From the IMG/VR virus record IMGVR_UViG_3300036790_000419, positions 62,001-126,000 of that record: a DNA stretch of 64,000 bases; one strand, 5' to 3'. This stretch comes from a virus. A program made the position numbers and the translations under genes. Under the pieces are notes generated by a model. That model had not been told where the DNA came from. It saw only the letters and a list, made by a program, of their open reading frames with translations, and searched no databases. Shown here one piece after another: positions 25,778 to 31,188 of this stretch; position 1 is the first letter of the stretch; each line of letters begins with the position of its first letter.

Positions 25778-26055
25778 GTATCCCGTTCGAGGCACTGGTT
25801 GAGTACGCGGCCGGCCTTGCCGAGGAGGACATGGAGGAGGGCCTGGACCAGCTCGCGGCGCGGGCCGGGACCGTGCCCGGGCGGCTGGCCGACGCGATGG
25901 TCGCGGCCAGGCTGGTGCGGCTGAACCCGGCGGAGGTCCGCGCGTCCGTGCACCCGGCGGTCCGCAGGGCGGTGGAGGCCGACCGGGGCGGGGTGGCTAG
26001 CGGCGCCGCGGCCAGCCTCTTTACCCAGCCAGAAATTCCCCTGGATTTAGCTTGA
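25774..26055 (+). CDS. hypothetical protein
   Basis: 93 residues from GTG 25774, overlapping the zinc-ribbon gene. Helical and acidic, ending ASLFTQPEIPLDLA. Its last codons overlap the -35 box of the tRNA-operon promoter. Function unknown. Confidence 0.55.
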   Translation: MSIPFEALVEYAAGLAEEDMEEGLDQLAARAGTVPGRLADAMVAARLVRLNPAEVRASVHPAVRRAVEADRGGVASGAAASLFTQPEIPLDLA

Positions 26056-26080
26056 CACCAGTCAAGCAGGGTAGTAACGT
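26052..26080 (+). promoter_or_regulatory. tRNA-operon promoter with inverted repeat (site B)
   Basis: TTGACA at 26052-26057, 17-nt spacer, TAACGT at 26075-26080. The -35 lies in TTGACACCAGTCAA (26052-26065), the same inverted repeat as at 5070 and 36865. The palindrome GTAGCTAC follows at 26082-26089, at the expected start of transcription, and recurs downstream of the DUF397 promoter. Confidence 0.75.
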
Positions 26081-26176
26081 AGTAGCTACCCGGGATGCGA
26101 CCCAACCAGCCGCACCCGGGGTTCACCGCAAAGAACTGGCGCGGGTTAGGCCCGCTCCGCTACCGTAAGGATCATG

Positions 26177-26284
26177 ATGTCAAGGTCATCGAGTAAGCAG
26201 TGGCAGCGAGGGCACGAGCCCTTCGCAGCCGCCGTGCTGCCCGAAGACAACTGCATCCCGGCGAACAAGGCGGTCGTTGTGTAG
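26177..26284 (+). CDS. possible leader peptide of the tRNA operon
   Basis: 35 residues from ATG 26177 (ATG 26174 is also in frame), with AAGGA 6 nt upstream. It sits between promoter site B and a terminator that precedes the first tRNA, the position of an attenuation leader. Low-complexity Ser/Arg start and hydrophobic end. No homology recognised. Confidence 0.35.
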   Translation: MSRSSSKQWQRGHEPFAAAVLPEDNCIPANKAVVV

Positions 26285-26304
26285 CGGCCAACCTGCACCA
26301 GCAG

Positions 26305-26339
26305 ACCGCCTCGGGAGAAGCCTCCTGAAGGCGGTTTTT
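26305..26339 (+). terminator. terminator or attenuator before the first tRNA
   Basis: ACCGCCT...AGGCGGT with inner CGGGAG/CTCCTG and a T-run. It lies between the site B promoter and tRNA-Trp, so tRNA transcription requires read-through or another promoter. Confidence 0.7.
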
Positions 26340-26357
26340 AGTTGGACAACTCAACAT

Positions 26358-26430
26358 AGGGACGTAGTTCAGCGGCCAGAACGGCAGCTTCCAACACTGC
26401 GCGCCGGGGGTTCGAGTCCTCCCGTCCCTG
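26358..26430 (+). tRNA. tRNA-Trp(CCA)
   Basis: Acceptor AGGGACG/CGTCCCT, loop TTCCAAC with T33, discriminator G. Confidence 0.9.
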
Positions 26431-26477
26431 CGACCGTCAGCAACGGCGAGAGCCCGCGCAGGCGCATGTCAATGCAG

Positions 26478-26503
26478 CTTGAGAACTCCACAGCGTGAGC
26501 ATC
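26478..26503 (+). promoter_or_regulatory. rRNA-spacer-like element in the tRNA leader
   Basis: CTTGAGAACTCCACAG followed by GAGCATC strongly recalls the end of the Streptomyces 16S-23S spacer (CTTGAGAACT-CACAG ... GAGCATC), the region tied to rRNA antitermination and processing. From memory, not searched. Confidence 0.5.
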
Positions 26504-26534
26504 AGCGGCGGGCGCCATCCCGTCGCACATGACT

Positions 26535-26569
26535 GGCAGCCGGGTGCGCTCACACCGTGCCCGGCTGCC
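26535..26569 (+). repeat. 10-bp perfect hairpin in the Trp-Ala gap
   Basis: GGCAGCCGGG/CCCGGCTGCC. The 298-nt gap 26431-26728 also holds the 16-bp palindrome TCACGGCATGCCGTGA (26584-26599) and the rRNA-like element; no gene is seen in it. Confidence 0.6.
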
Positions 26570-26728
26570 GATCAACGCCCGGTTCACGGCATGCCGTGAC
26601 GATGGGCAAGCACCGTGCCGTCCGCCGGCCTCCGGGCTCGCGTTCCACCGTAGGGGTGTGCGGCCTGGCTCCGGCCAGGTGGCGGCGGTACTTGGTGTCA
26701 AGAGTTTTTGCACGATATGCAAAGCAAT

Positions 26729-26801
26729 GGGGCCTTAGCTCAGCTGGTAGAGCATCTGCTCGGCAGACAGAAGGTCGGGGGTTCGATCCCCCCAGGCTCC
26801 A
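26729..26801 (+). tRNA. tRNA-Ala(GGC), C33
   Basis: Acceptor GGGGCCT/AGGCTCC with the G3:U70 alanine identity pair; loop TCGGCAG, so position 33 is C. Confidence 0.85.
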
Positions 26802-26803
26802 CA

Positions 26804-26878
26804 GCGGCGGGTTGCCGGTTCGAATCCGGTCCGGTCCACGCATGGGCTGGTAGCTCAAATGGACAGAGTGTCGCATCT
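26804..26878 (+). tRNA. circularly permuted tRNA-like sequence p1 (3' half then 5' half)
   Basis: Order in DNA: anticodon-stem 3' strand GCGGC (26804-26808), variable GGGTT, T-arm GCCGG-TTCGAAT-CCGGT, acceptor 3' strand CCGGTCC, A, CGCAT, acceptor 5' strand GGGCTGG (26844-26850), TA, D-arm GCTC-AAATGGACA-GAGT, anticodon-stem 5' strand GTCGC (26870-26874), ATCT. The acceptor strands pair at 7 of 7 (two wobbles), the anticodon strands 5 of 5 (one wobble). There is no base 26 in this reading. The anticodon cannot be assigned. It fills the gap between two tRNA-Ala genes. Confidence 0.6.
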
Positions 26879-26951
26879 GGGGACGTAGCTCAGCTGGTAG
26901 AGCAGCCGCCTCGCAAGCGGCGTGTCGCGGGTTCGATTCCCGCCTTCTCCA
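26879..26951 (+). tRNA. tRNA-Ala(CGC)
   Basis: Acceptor GGGGACG/CTTCTCC with G3:U70 and one mismatch; stem GCCGC/GCGGC, loop CTCGCAA, T33. Confidence 0.85.
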
Positions 26952-27107
26952 CTTAGGGCACTACTGCCGCGCGTCGGCCGGCGCAAGGCGAGAGAGGGCA
27001 GCTGACCTCTCTGGTGCCTTACCGTTCACCCGTGCGGTAAAACCGGGGACCAGCGGAGCCGAATGTCCGGGGCACCGGGCTGAGGGTGGGGTAAGCCTCC
27101 GCAACAT

Positions 27108-27182
27108 CGGGGTGTGGCGCAGCTTGGCTAGCGCGCTACGTTCGGGACGTAGAGGTCGTGAGTTCAAATCTCACCACTCCGA
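27108..27182 (+). tRNA. tRNA-Pro(CGG)
   Basis: Acceptor CGGGGTG/CACTCCG, stem CTACG/CGTAG, loop TTCGGGA, encoded CCA at 27183-27185. Confidence 0.9.
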
Positions 27183-27185
27183 CCA

Positions 27186-27241
27186 GGATCTCAATGGCTC
27201 AAGTGAGGCGGCAGTAAAGGGCCACGCCCTGCCGGAGATCC
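27186..27241 (+). repeat. closed-stem spacer between the two tRNA-Pro genes
   Basis: GGATCTC/GAGATCC 7-bp closing stem around an inner CGGCAG/CTGCCG hairpin; it starts right after the encoded CCA and ends 4 nt before the next tRNA. Confidence 0.6.
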
Positions 27242-27245
27242 GTAA

Positions 27246-27317
27246 CGGGATGTAGTTCAGTGGAAGAGCGCCTGGTTTGGGACCAGGATGTCGCGGGTTC
27301 GAGCCCTGCCATCCCGA
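27246..27317 (+). tRNA. tRNA-Pro(TGG)
   Basis: Acceptor CGGGATG/CATCCCG, stem CCTGG/CCAGG, loop TTTGGGA. Confidence 0.9.
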
Positions 27318-27356
27318 CTGCTGGTCAGAGCCGCGTGGCGTGCGGGCCCTTAGCGG

Positions 27357-27391
27357 GGCACTCAGGGTTCGAGTCCCTGCCTGGTCAGCCG
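27357..27391 (+). pseudogene. orphan tRNA T-arm/3' end
   Basis: CAGGG-TTCGAGT-CCCTG followed by CCTGGTCA with no matching 5' half nearby. CTGGTCAG occurs as a direct repeat at 27321 and 27381, suggesting tRNA duplication and deletion. Confidence 0.45.
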
Positions 27392-27461
27392 CTCCGGTAA
27401 TAGGGACGCCAGCAGCGGACGCGCGCTGGCGGTCGGTGAAACCCCGTTGCGAATCCGGAGC
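27391..27461 (+). repeat. closed-stem spacer before tRNA-Phe
   Basis: GCTCCGG/CCGGAGC 7-bp closing stem with inner CGCCAGC/GCTGGCG; tRNA-sized but without a T-arm. Ends 5 nt before tRNA-Phe. Confidence 0.6.
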
Positions 27462-27466
27462 ACCCT

Positions 27467-27539
27467 GGGGCCTTAGCTCAGATGGCAGAGCGCCCGGTTG
27501 AAACCCGGAAGGTCGGAGTCTCGGAATCTCCAGGTCCCG
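27467..27539 (+). tRNA. tRNA-Phe(GAA)
   Basis: Acceptor GGGGCCT/AGGTCCC, loop TTGAAAC. The T-loop CTCGGAA departs from TTCRANT. Confidence 0.8.
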
Positions 27540-27553
27540 CGCAGTAACACAAT

Positions 27554-27626
27554 GGGGATGTGGCCGAACGGTTACAGGCACTTGCCTTCCAAGCAAGCTA
27601 CGCGGGTTCGACCCCCGTCATCCCCT
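27554..27626 (+). tRNA. tRNA-Gly(TCC)
   Basis: Acceptor GGGGATG/CATCCCC, stem CTTGC/GCAAG, loop CTTCCAA. Confidence 0.9.
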
Positions 27627-27754
27627 CTGGTACGGGCCGGACTCATACTCCGGTTGCGTGCAAGTAACCGGTCCGCGGCTGTCGGGCTGCGGACCGGGAG
27701 CGCCTGGGCTGCCCGGAGGGGCCGACACCCTCTCCGGGGGCACCAGTACTCAAT

Positions 27755-27826
27755 GCGCCGCGAGCATGTACGGCTATGCAGCGGACTCTTAATCCACGGA
27801 ACGGGGTTCAAGTCCCTGGCGGCGCA
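27755..27826 (+). tRNA. tRNA-Lys(CTT)
   Basis: Acceptor GCGCCGC/GCGGCGC, D-stem GCAT/ATGC, loop CTCTTAA. The preceding 128-nt spacer holds several GC-rich hairpins, one (CCGGA-CTCATAC-TCCGG) resembling a Met anticodon arm. Confidence 0.85.
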
Positions 27827-27870
27827 CTTCACCTGGCTTCGCCGATTTTCGGCAGAGTTCGGTGTTATTC

Positions 27871-27945
27871 GGGCGAGTAGAGCAACCTGGCAGACCCTCC
27901 GCTCCCAAAAAGCGGGATGTGCGGGTTCGAATCCCGCCTCGCCCA
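27871..27945 (+). tRNA. tRNA-Leu(CAA), C33, short variable region
   Basis: Acceptor GGGCGAG/CTCGCCC, stem CCGCT/AGCGG, loop CCCAAAA (C33). The D-arm resembles tRNA-Leu but the variable region is only 5 nt instead of a long arm. Confidence 0.7.
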
Positions 27946-28049
27946 CGCCGGCTGGCAAGGCCGTCCTGCGAATCCTTGCCCGGCCTCTCCTGTGGGGAGA
28001 GCAAAGGCCGTTACAGGAGGGGGAGAAAAGGCCCCTCCCGTCAATTCAG

Positions 28050-28122
28050 TGGGGTATGGCGCAATTGGCAGCGCAGGTGCGTCTGGTGCACAAGGTTCTA
28101 GGTTCGAGTCCTGGTACCCCAG
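28050..28122 (+). tRNA. tRNA-Gln(CTG)
   Basis: Acceptor TGGGGTA/TACCCCA, loop GTCTGGT, discriminator G. Confidence 0.9.
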
Positions 28123-28125
28123 CGA

Positions 28126-28200
28126 GCTGGAGAATGCGGGTTCGAATCCTGCCCGGCGAGAGAGATCTCGCCGGTGGCTTAATCGGCAAAGCGCCAGCAA
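28126..28200 (+). tRNA. circularly permuted tRNA-like sequence p2 (3' half then 5' half)
   Basis: Order in DNA: anticodon-stem 3' strand GCTGG (28126-28130), variable AGAAT, T-arm GCGGG-TTCGAAT-CCTGC, acceptor 3' strand CCGGCGA, G, AGAGATC, acceptor 5' strand TCGCCGG (28168-28174), TG, D-arm GCTT-AATCGGCA-AAGC, G, anticodon-stem 5' strand CCAGC (28194-28198), AA. Acceptor strands pair 7 of 7 and anticodon strands 5 of 5 in Watson-Crick pairs; every canonical tRNA element is present in rotated order. The anticodon is not assignable (CCC if the 5' side supplies it). An 8-bp hairpin CCCCGGGC/GCCCGGGG follows and ends 3 nt before tRNA-Thr. Confidence 0.7.
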
Positions 28201-28234
28201 CCCCGGGCACGGACGGTATCCCGGCCCGGGGCCC

Positions 28235-28308
28235 GCCCTTGTAGCTCATCTGGCAAGAGCGCCCGCCCCGTAAGCGGAAGGTCCCGCGTTCGACTCGCGG
28301 CAAGGGCT
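28235..28308 (+). tRNA. tRNA-Thr(CGT), C33
   Basis: Acceptor GCCCTTG/CAAGGGC, loop CCCGTAA (C33). Confidence 0.85.
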
Positions 28309-28356
28309 CGTAGTGTCCCGCCGAAGGCGTCACAGGCCCTCATGCCGGCTCCGTTC

Positions 28357-28392
28357 CAGGTGCCGTGCGGGGTTCGAGTTCTGCTCGTTTCT
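28357..28392 (+). pseudogene. orphan T-arm-like fragment
   Basis: GCGGGGTTCGAGTTCTGC with no matching acceptor or anticodon arm; probably a tRNA remnant. Confidence 0.3.
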
Positions 28393-28419
28393 CCCTCGAT
28401 CGCGCGTCGCGATCATTAT

Positions 28420-28493
28420 GCCCGGATAGCTCAGACGGCGAGAGCGTATCCCCGGTACGGATGAGGCCCCGAGTTCGATTCTCGGTCCGGGCT
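28420..28493 (+). tRNA. tRNA-Thr(GGT), C33
   Basis: Acceptor GCCCGGA/TCCGGGC, loop CCGGTAC (C33). A GATCGCG/CGCGATC hairpin ends 5 nt upstream. Confidence 0.85.
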
Positions 28494-28504
28494 CGCAAGT
28501 TCAC

Positions 28505-28578
28505 GCGGATGTAGCTCAGTTGGTTAGAGCGTGACGTTGCCAACGTCAAGGTCGCCGGTTCGAGTCCGGTTATCCGCT
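28505..28578 (+). tRNA. tRNA-Gly(GCC)
   Basis: Acceptor GCGGATG/TATCCGC, stem TGACG/CGTCA, loop TTGCCAA. Confidence 0.9.
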
Positions 28579-28579
28579 C

Positions 28580-28662
28580 GGGTGAGTGGCGTAATGGCAG
28601 CCGCGCACGGTTCAGGCCCGTGTGTCCGCAAGGACGTGAGGGTTCAAGTCCCTCCTCGCCTA
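28580..28662 (+). tRNA. tRNA-Leu(CAG), class II
   Basis: Acceptor GGGTGAG/CTCGCCT, loop TTCAGGC, variable arm GTCC-GCAA-GGAC. Confidence 0.9.
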
Positions 28663-28772
28663 CTTCGAGGTTGTCCACCGTGGCCGCGGGCCGCTGCGCC
28701 TGCCGTGCGAGAGCACGGGTTCCAGGACGGCGGTTAGTTTCCCTGCTAGCGGGAGCGAACGGTGACCTACAC

Positions 28773-28856
28773 GGACGCGTGGCTCAGTGGCTACAGCAGC
28801 GCCCTGCTAAGGCGTACAGGGGTAACCCTGCGGAGGTTCGAGTCCTCCCGCGTCCG
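28773..28856 (+). tRNA. tRNA-Ser(GCT), class II
   Basis: Acceptor GGACGCG/CGCGTCC, loop CTGCTAA, variable arm CAGGG-GTAA-CCCTG. Confidence 0.9.
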
Positions 28857-28941
28857 CTTCTGCGCCGGATACCAGCCGAGTCCGTCAGGTGGTGACGCAG
28901 GCGCAGTGCCCGTGGGGGACGGCAACCCGCGACGGGCGCCC

Positions 28942-29029
28942 GGAAGCGTAAGTCGAGCCGGCCTACCGACAGCGGTCCCGAAAACCGTGAGGGGTAACTC
29001 CCGTGTGGGTTCGAGTCCCACCGCTTCCT
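28942..29029 (+). tRNA. tRNA-Ser(CGA), class II, C33
   Basis: Acceptor GGAAGCG/CGCTTCC, loop CCCGAAA (C33), long variable arm. A GCCCGT/ACGGGC hairpin ends 4 nt upstream. Confidence 0.85.
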
Positions 29030-29038
29030 CCGCACATG

Positions 29039-29081
29039 ATTGAGGCGGCACCCACGGGCCGCTTGCGGGTACCGCCTCAAT
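29039..29081 (+). terminator. hairpin inside the tRNA array
   Basis: ATTGAGGCGG/CCGCCTCAAT 10-bp stem. The 115 nt after it contain a strong AAGGAAGGA ribosome-like site before GTG 29129 with only a 6-codon frame; no gene is called. Confidence 0.5.
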
Positions 29082-29196
29082 GTGTAATCAGCCAGGCTGG
29101 TGATCCAGTCCAGAAGGAAGGAACCACGTGCCTTTACGAGCAGCCTAGTTTACTGCTCGCGTTCGCAAGCATACGCACAGTCACAGTGATTGTCGA

Positions 29197-29270
29197 GGGC
29201 GGGTAGCTCAGCAGGTTGGAGCACTTCCCTGATAAGGAAGAGGCCGCTGGTTCGATCCCAGCCTCGCCCA
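29197..29270 (+). tRNA. tRNA-Ile(GAT)
   Basis: Acceptor GGGCGGG/CTCGCCC, loop CTGATAA. Confidence 0.9.
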
Positions 29271-29274
29271 CCAC

Positions 29275-29349
29275 GGCGGTATAGCTCAGCCGGTGAGAGC
29301 GCCCCGCTCATAACGGGAGAGGCCGGGGGTTCGAGCCCCTCTACCGCTA
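29275..29349 (+). tRNA. tRNA-Met(CAT) (or Ile2 if lysidinylated)
   Basis: Acceptor GGCGGTA/TACCGCT, loop CTCATAA. Confidence 0.85.
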
Positions 29350-29350
29350 C

Positions 29351-29424
29351 GGGCCGCTAGCTCAACTGCGCAGAGCGGCTGACCTTTAATCAGCGGGTTC
29401 GGGGTTCGAGTCCCCGGCGGCCCA
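29351..29424 (+). tRNA. tRNA-Lys(TTT), C33
   Basis: Acceptor GGGCCGC/GCGGCCC, stem GCTGA/TCAGC, loop CCTTTAA (canonical would be CTTTTAA). Confidence 0.9.
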
Positions 29425-29432
29425 CTAGCCTG

Positions 29433-29588
29433 GTGCGCGTGAGGAACCTCGCGCTCCGGGCAGCTGAGCGCCTGCACGTCATCTTCGACGCCGTCCCGGT
29501 TTACGAGGACGAGCGGTGGTACAGGTACGGAGACTGGGGCTGCCGGGCGTCCAACTGGGTGCGCCGGCAGCGGAACAAGCGCCGGTAG
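29433..29588 (+). CDS. small protein gene inside the tRNA array
   Basis: 51 residues from GTG 29433, about 90% GC at third codon positions, with no ribosome site. The product is basic and aromatic (VYEDERWYRYGDWG, then WVRRQRNKRR). Its stop lies 10 nt inside the following tRNA-Arg gene, so coding sequence and tRNA overlap. Function unknown. Confidence 0.5.
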   Translation: MRVRNLALRAAERLHVIFDAVPVYEDERWYRYGDWGCRASNWVRRQRNKRR

Positions 29589-29652
29589 CTCAGTCGGACA
29601 GAGCAGGCGGCTTCTAACCGCCAGGCCGCGGGTTCGAGCCCCGCCTGGCGCA
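29579..29652 (+). tRNA. tRNA-Arg(TCT)
   Basis: Acceptor GCGCCGG/CTGGCGC, stem GGCGG/CCGCC, loop CTTCTAA, encoded CCA. Confidence 0.9.
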
Positions 29653-29658
29653 CCACAC

Positions 29659-29731
29659 GGTCCTGTCGTCTAGCGGCCCAGGATGCCTGATTCTCGATCA
29701 GGTCGCGCGAGTTCGAATCTCGCCAGGACCA
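29659..29731 (+). tRNA. tRNA-Glu(CTC)
   Basis: Acceptor GGTCCTG/CAGGACC, stem CCTGA/TCAGG, loop TTCTCGA. Confidence 0.9.
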
Positions 29732-29825
29732 CGCAGAGCCTGCTACGCGGGAGACGGCCATTGCCAAAGCAGGTACTCTGAGGTCCGCGCCGGGAGCTGG
29801 CTGAAATCCGCTCGGCAGGACGCAA

Positions 29826-29899
29826 GCCCCTCTCGACTAGCGGTCCAGGTCGCCTGCCTTTCAAGCAGGATGACACCGGTTCGAATCCGGTGGGGGGAA
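29826..29899 (+). tRNA. tRNA-Glu(TTC)
   Basis: Stem CCTGC/GCAGG, loop CTTTCAA; acceptor GCCCCTC/GGGGGGA with a 1-72 mismatch. Confidence 0.75.
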
Positions 29900-29930
29900 C
29901 GAGGGCCTCCGGGGTAACCTGGGGGCGCGA

Positions 29931-30008
29931 CGCGGAGTAGGGGAGTTCGGTTGTCCCCGCGGCGCTTTCATAACGCCGAGATCGCGGGTCCGAATCCCGC
30001 CTCCGCCA
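29931..30008 (+). tRNA. initiator-like tRNA-Met(CAT) with 9-nt anticodon loop
   Basis: Acceptor CGCGGAG/CTCCGCC with an unpaired C1-C72, as in initiators. Stem CGGCG/CGCCG encloses CTTTCATAA, two bases longer than normal. Confidence 0.65.
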
Positions 30009-30009
30009 C

Positions 30010-30093
30010 GAGGCCCGGCACTGGCGGCCGGCGAAAGCCCCGGGGAATACGTGGCTGGCCCTGCTGGATAAGGGCTAAACAGCCGGGGGCCTC
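30010..30093 (+). repeat. closed-stem spacer before tRNA-Asn
   Basis: GAGGCC/GGCCTC closing stem with CCGGC/GCCGG next to it and an inner GCCCT/AGGGC hairpin; ends 6 nt before tRNA-Asn. Confidence 0.5.
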
Positions 30094-30099
30094 AGTCGA

Positions 30100-30172
30100 T
30101 CCGGCGTAGCTCAATCGGCAGAGCAGCGTCCCGTTAAGGCGAGGGTTCCCAGTTCGAGTCTGGGCGCCGGAG
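30100..30172 (+). tRNA. tRNA-Asn(GTT), C33
   Basis: Acceptor TCCGGCG/CGCCGGA, loop CCGTTAA (canonical CTGTTAA), discriminator G. Confidence 0.85.
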
Positions 30173-30277
30173 CGCGTCAGTCTGGGATACGAGGGGCAGC
30201 AGCCCTGCCGCGGCCCGCGCGGCGGTCGCCGAAGCGGGACGAGTGCCGGGGCTCCCCAGTCAGCCGCCGGCACACAT

Positions 30278-30353
30278 GGTCTTGTAGGGGAGCCTGGCCG
30301 TCCCCGCCGCCCCGTCAAGGCGAAGATCGCGGGTTCGAATCCCGCCAGGACCG
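30278..30353 (+). tRNA. tRNA-Asp(GTC), C33
   Basis: Acceptor GGTCTTG/CAGGACC, loop CCGTCAA (canonical CTGTCAA). GTGCCGG/CCGGCAC hairpin ends 4 nt upstream. Confidence 0.85.
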
Positions 30354-30377
30354 CTTTCTCACCCGGGGCCGGGGCGT

Positions 30378-30512
30378 TTAGACACCGGAGCGCTTGCGCC
30401 GCTCGCCCAGCTCGGTCCGCCCGAGCCGGTACAGGGCGCGGTAGCCGCCGAGCCTCAGCCCGATCCAGATGCCGGAGCCGAAGGCGATGACCAGGAGGAT
30501 GAAAATGCCCAC
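30378..30512 (-). CDS. small membrane protein on the minus strand inside the tRNA array
   Basis: 44 residues from GTG (complement of 30510-30512) to TAA at 30378. The N-terminal half GIFILLVIAFGSGIWIG is a membrane helix and the C-terminal half is strongly basic (LGRTELGERRKRSGV), a single-pass topology with the tail inside. GC at third positions is very high, supporting real coding. No ribosome site, so possibly leaderless. It is one of only three minus-strand genes in the window. Confidence 0.55.
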   Translation of the reverse strand: MGIFILLVIAFGSGIWIGLRLGGYRALYRLGRTELGERRKRSGV

Positions 30513-30554
30513 GTGATTAAACGGTACCTGGTTCTTTACCAGTGTCTAGGCACT

Positions 30555-30626
30555 GCCCCTGTAGCTCAACGGGAGAGCGCCGTCTCGACAAGGCGGAGGG
30601 AGGTGGTCCGACACCACCTAGGGGCA
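30555..30626 (+). tRNA. tRNA-Val(GAC), C33
   Basis: Acceptor GCCCCTG/TAGGGGC, loop TCGACAA (C33), encoded CCA. Confidence 0.85.
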
Positions 30627-30630
30627 CCAT

Positions 30631-30704
30631 GCACTAGTAGCTCAGCGGACAAGAGCAGCGGCCTACGGAGCCGCGTGGCGGGGGTTCGAGTCCCTCCTAG
30701 TGCA
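30631..30704 (+). tRNA. tRNA-Arg(ACG)
   Basis: Acceptor GCACTAG/CTAGTGC, stem GCGGC/GCCGC, loop CTACGGA. Confidence 0.9.
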
Positions 30705-30715
30705 CGCGAGTACAA

Positions 30716-30787
30716 GGGCGCATAGCTCAGCGGAAGAGCGCTCGGTTCACACCCGAGAGGCCGGCGGTTCGATCCCTTCTGCGCCCA
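30716..30787 (+). tRNA. tRNA-Val(CAC)
   Basis: Acceptor GGGCGCA/TGCGCCC, stem CTCGG/CCGAG, loop TTCACAC. Confidence 0.9.
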
Positions 30788-30788
30788 C

Positions 30789-30860
30789 GGTCGGTATAGC
30801 TCAACGGCAGAGCGCTGGACTGTGGCTCCAGACATACGAGTTCGATTCTCGTTACCAACC
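30789..30860 (+). tRNA. tRNA-His(GTG)
   Basis: G-1 opposite C73, loop CTGTGGC, encoded CCA at 30861-30863. Confidence 0.9.
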
Positions 30861-30864
30861 CCAT

Positions 30865-30945
30865 GGCGGAGTGACCCGAGATGGCAAGGGGGCCGGCTGT
30901 AAACCGGCTGCGCGAGCATGGCAGGTTCGAGCCCTGCGTCCGTCA
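30865..30945 (+). tRNA. tRNA-Tyr(GTA)
   Basis: Stem GCCGG/CCGGC, loop CTGTAAA, medium variable arm, encoded CCA. One mismatch in the acceptor. Confidence 0.85.
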
Positions 30946-30949
30946 CCAA

Positions 30950-31023
30950 GGTCTCATAGCTCAGTGGAACAGAGCACCCGCCTCCGGAGCGGGGGGCCGG
31001 CGGTTCGAGTCCGTCTGAGACCA
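30950..31023 (+). tRNA. tRNA-Arg(CCG)
   Basis: Acceptor GGTCTCA/TGAGACC, stem CCCGC/GCGGG, loop CTCCGGA. Confidence 0.9.
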
Positions 31024-31111
31024 CGACTGAGTTCACCGCCGTGACCTGGCAGCGGGTAGCGGTGGGCCAGTAAAGCGGGGCGTGCTGCCGGCTACGCCTG
31101 CCCCGTCCAAT

Positions 31112-31184
31112 GGCGGTATGGCCGAGTGGTACAGGCGCACGCCTGCAAAACGTGCTTACCCGGGTCCGATTCCCGGTGCCGCCT
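31112..31184 (+). tRNA. tRNA-Cys(GCA)
   Basis: Acceptor GGCGGTA/TGCCGCC, loop CTGCAAA, encoded CCA. Confidence 0.85.
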
Positions 31185-31188
31185 CCAG

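Noticed and set aside
27318-27390. additional normal tRNA
   Set aside because: The T-arm is good but no acceptor 5' strand matches CCTGGTC and no anticodon stem forms; kept only as an orphan fragment.
27636-27662. second elongator Met tRNA
   Set aside because: An anticodon-arm-like hairpin with CAT exists, but there is no acceptor stem or T-arm around it.
29003-29206. 67-codon open frame across tRNA-Ser and the following spacer
   Set aside because: Begins inside a tRNA gene and has no usable start near the AAGGAAGGA site.
29931-30008. tRNA with anticodon TCA (selenocysteine or opal suppressor)
   Set aside because: A forced 7-nt loop gives TCA but breaks the stem; the perfect 5-bp stem with a 9-nt loop centred on CAT and the C1-C72 mismatch fit an initiator-like tRNA better.
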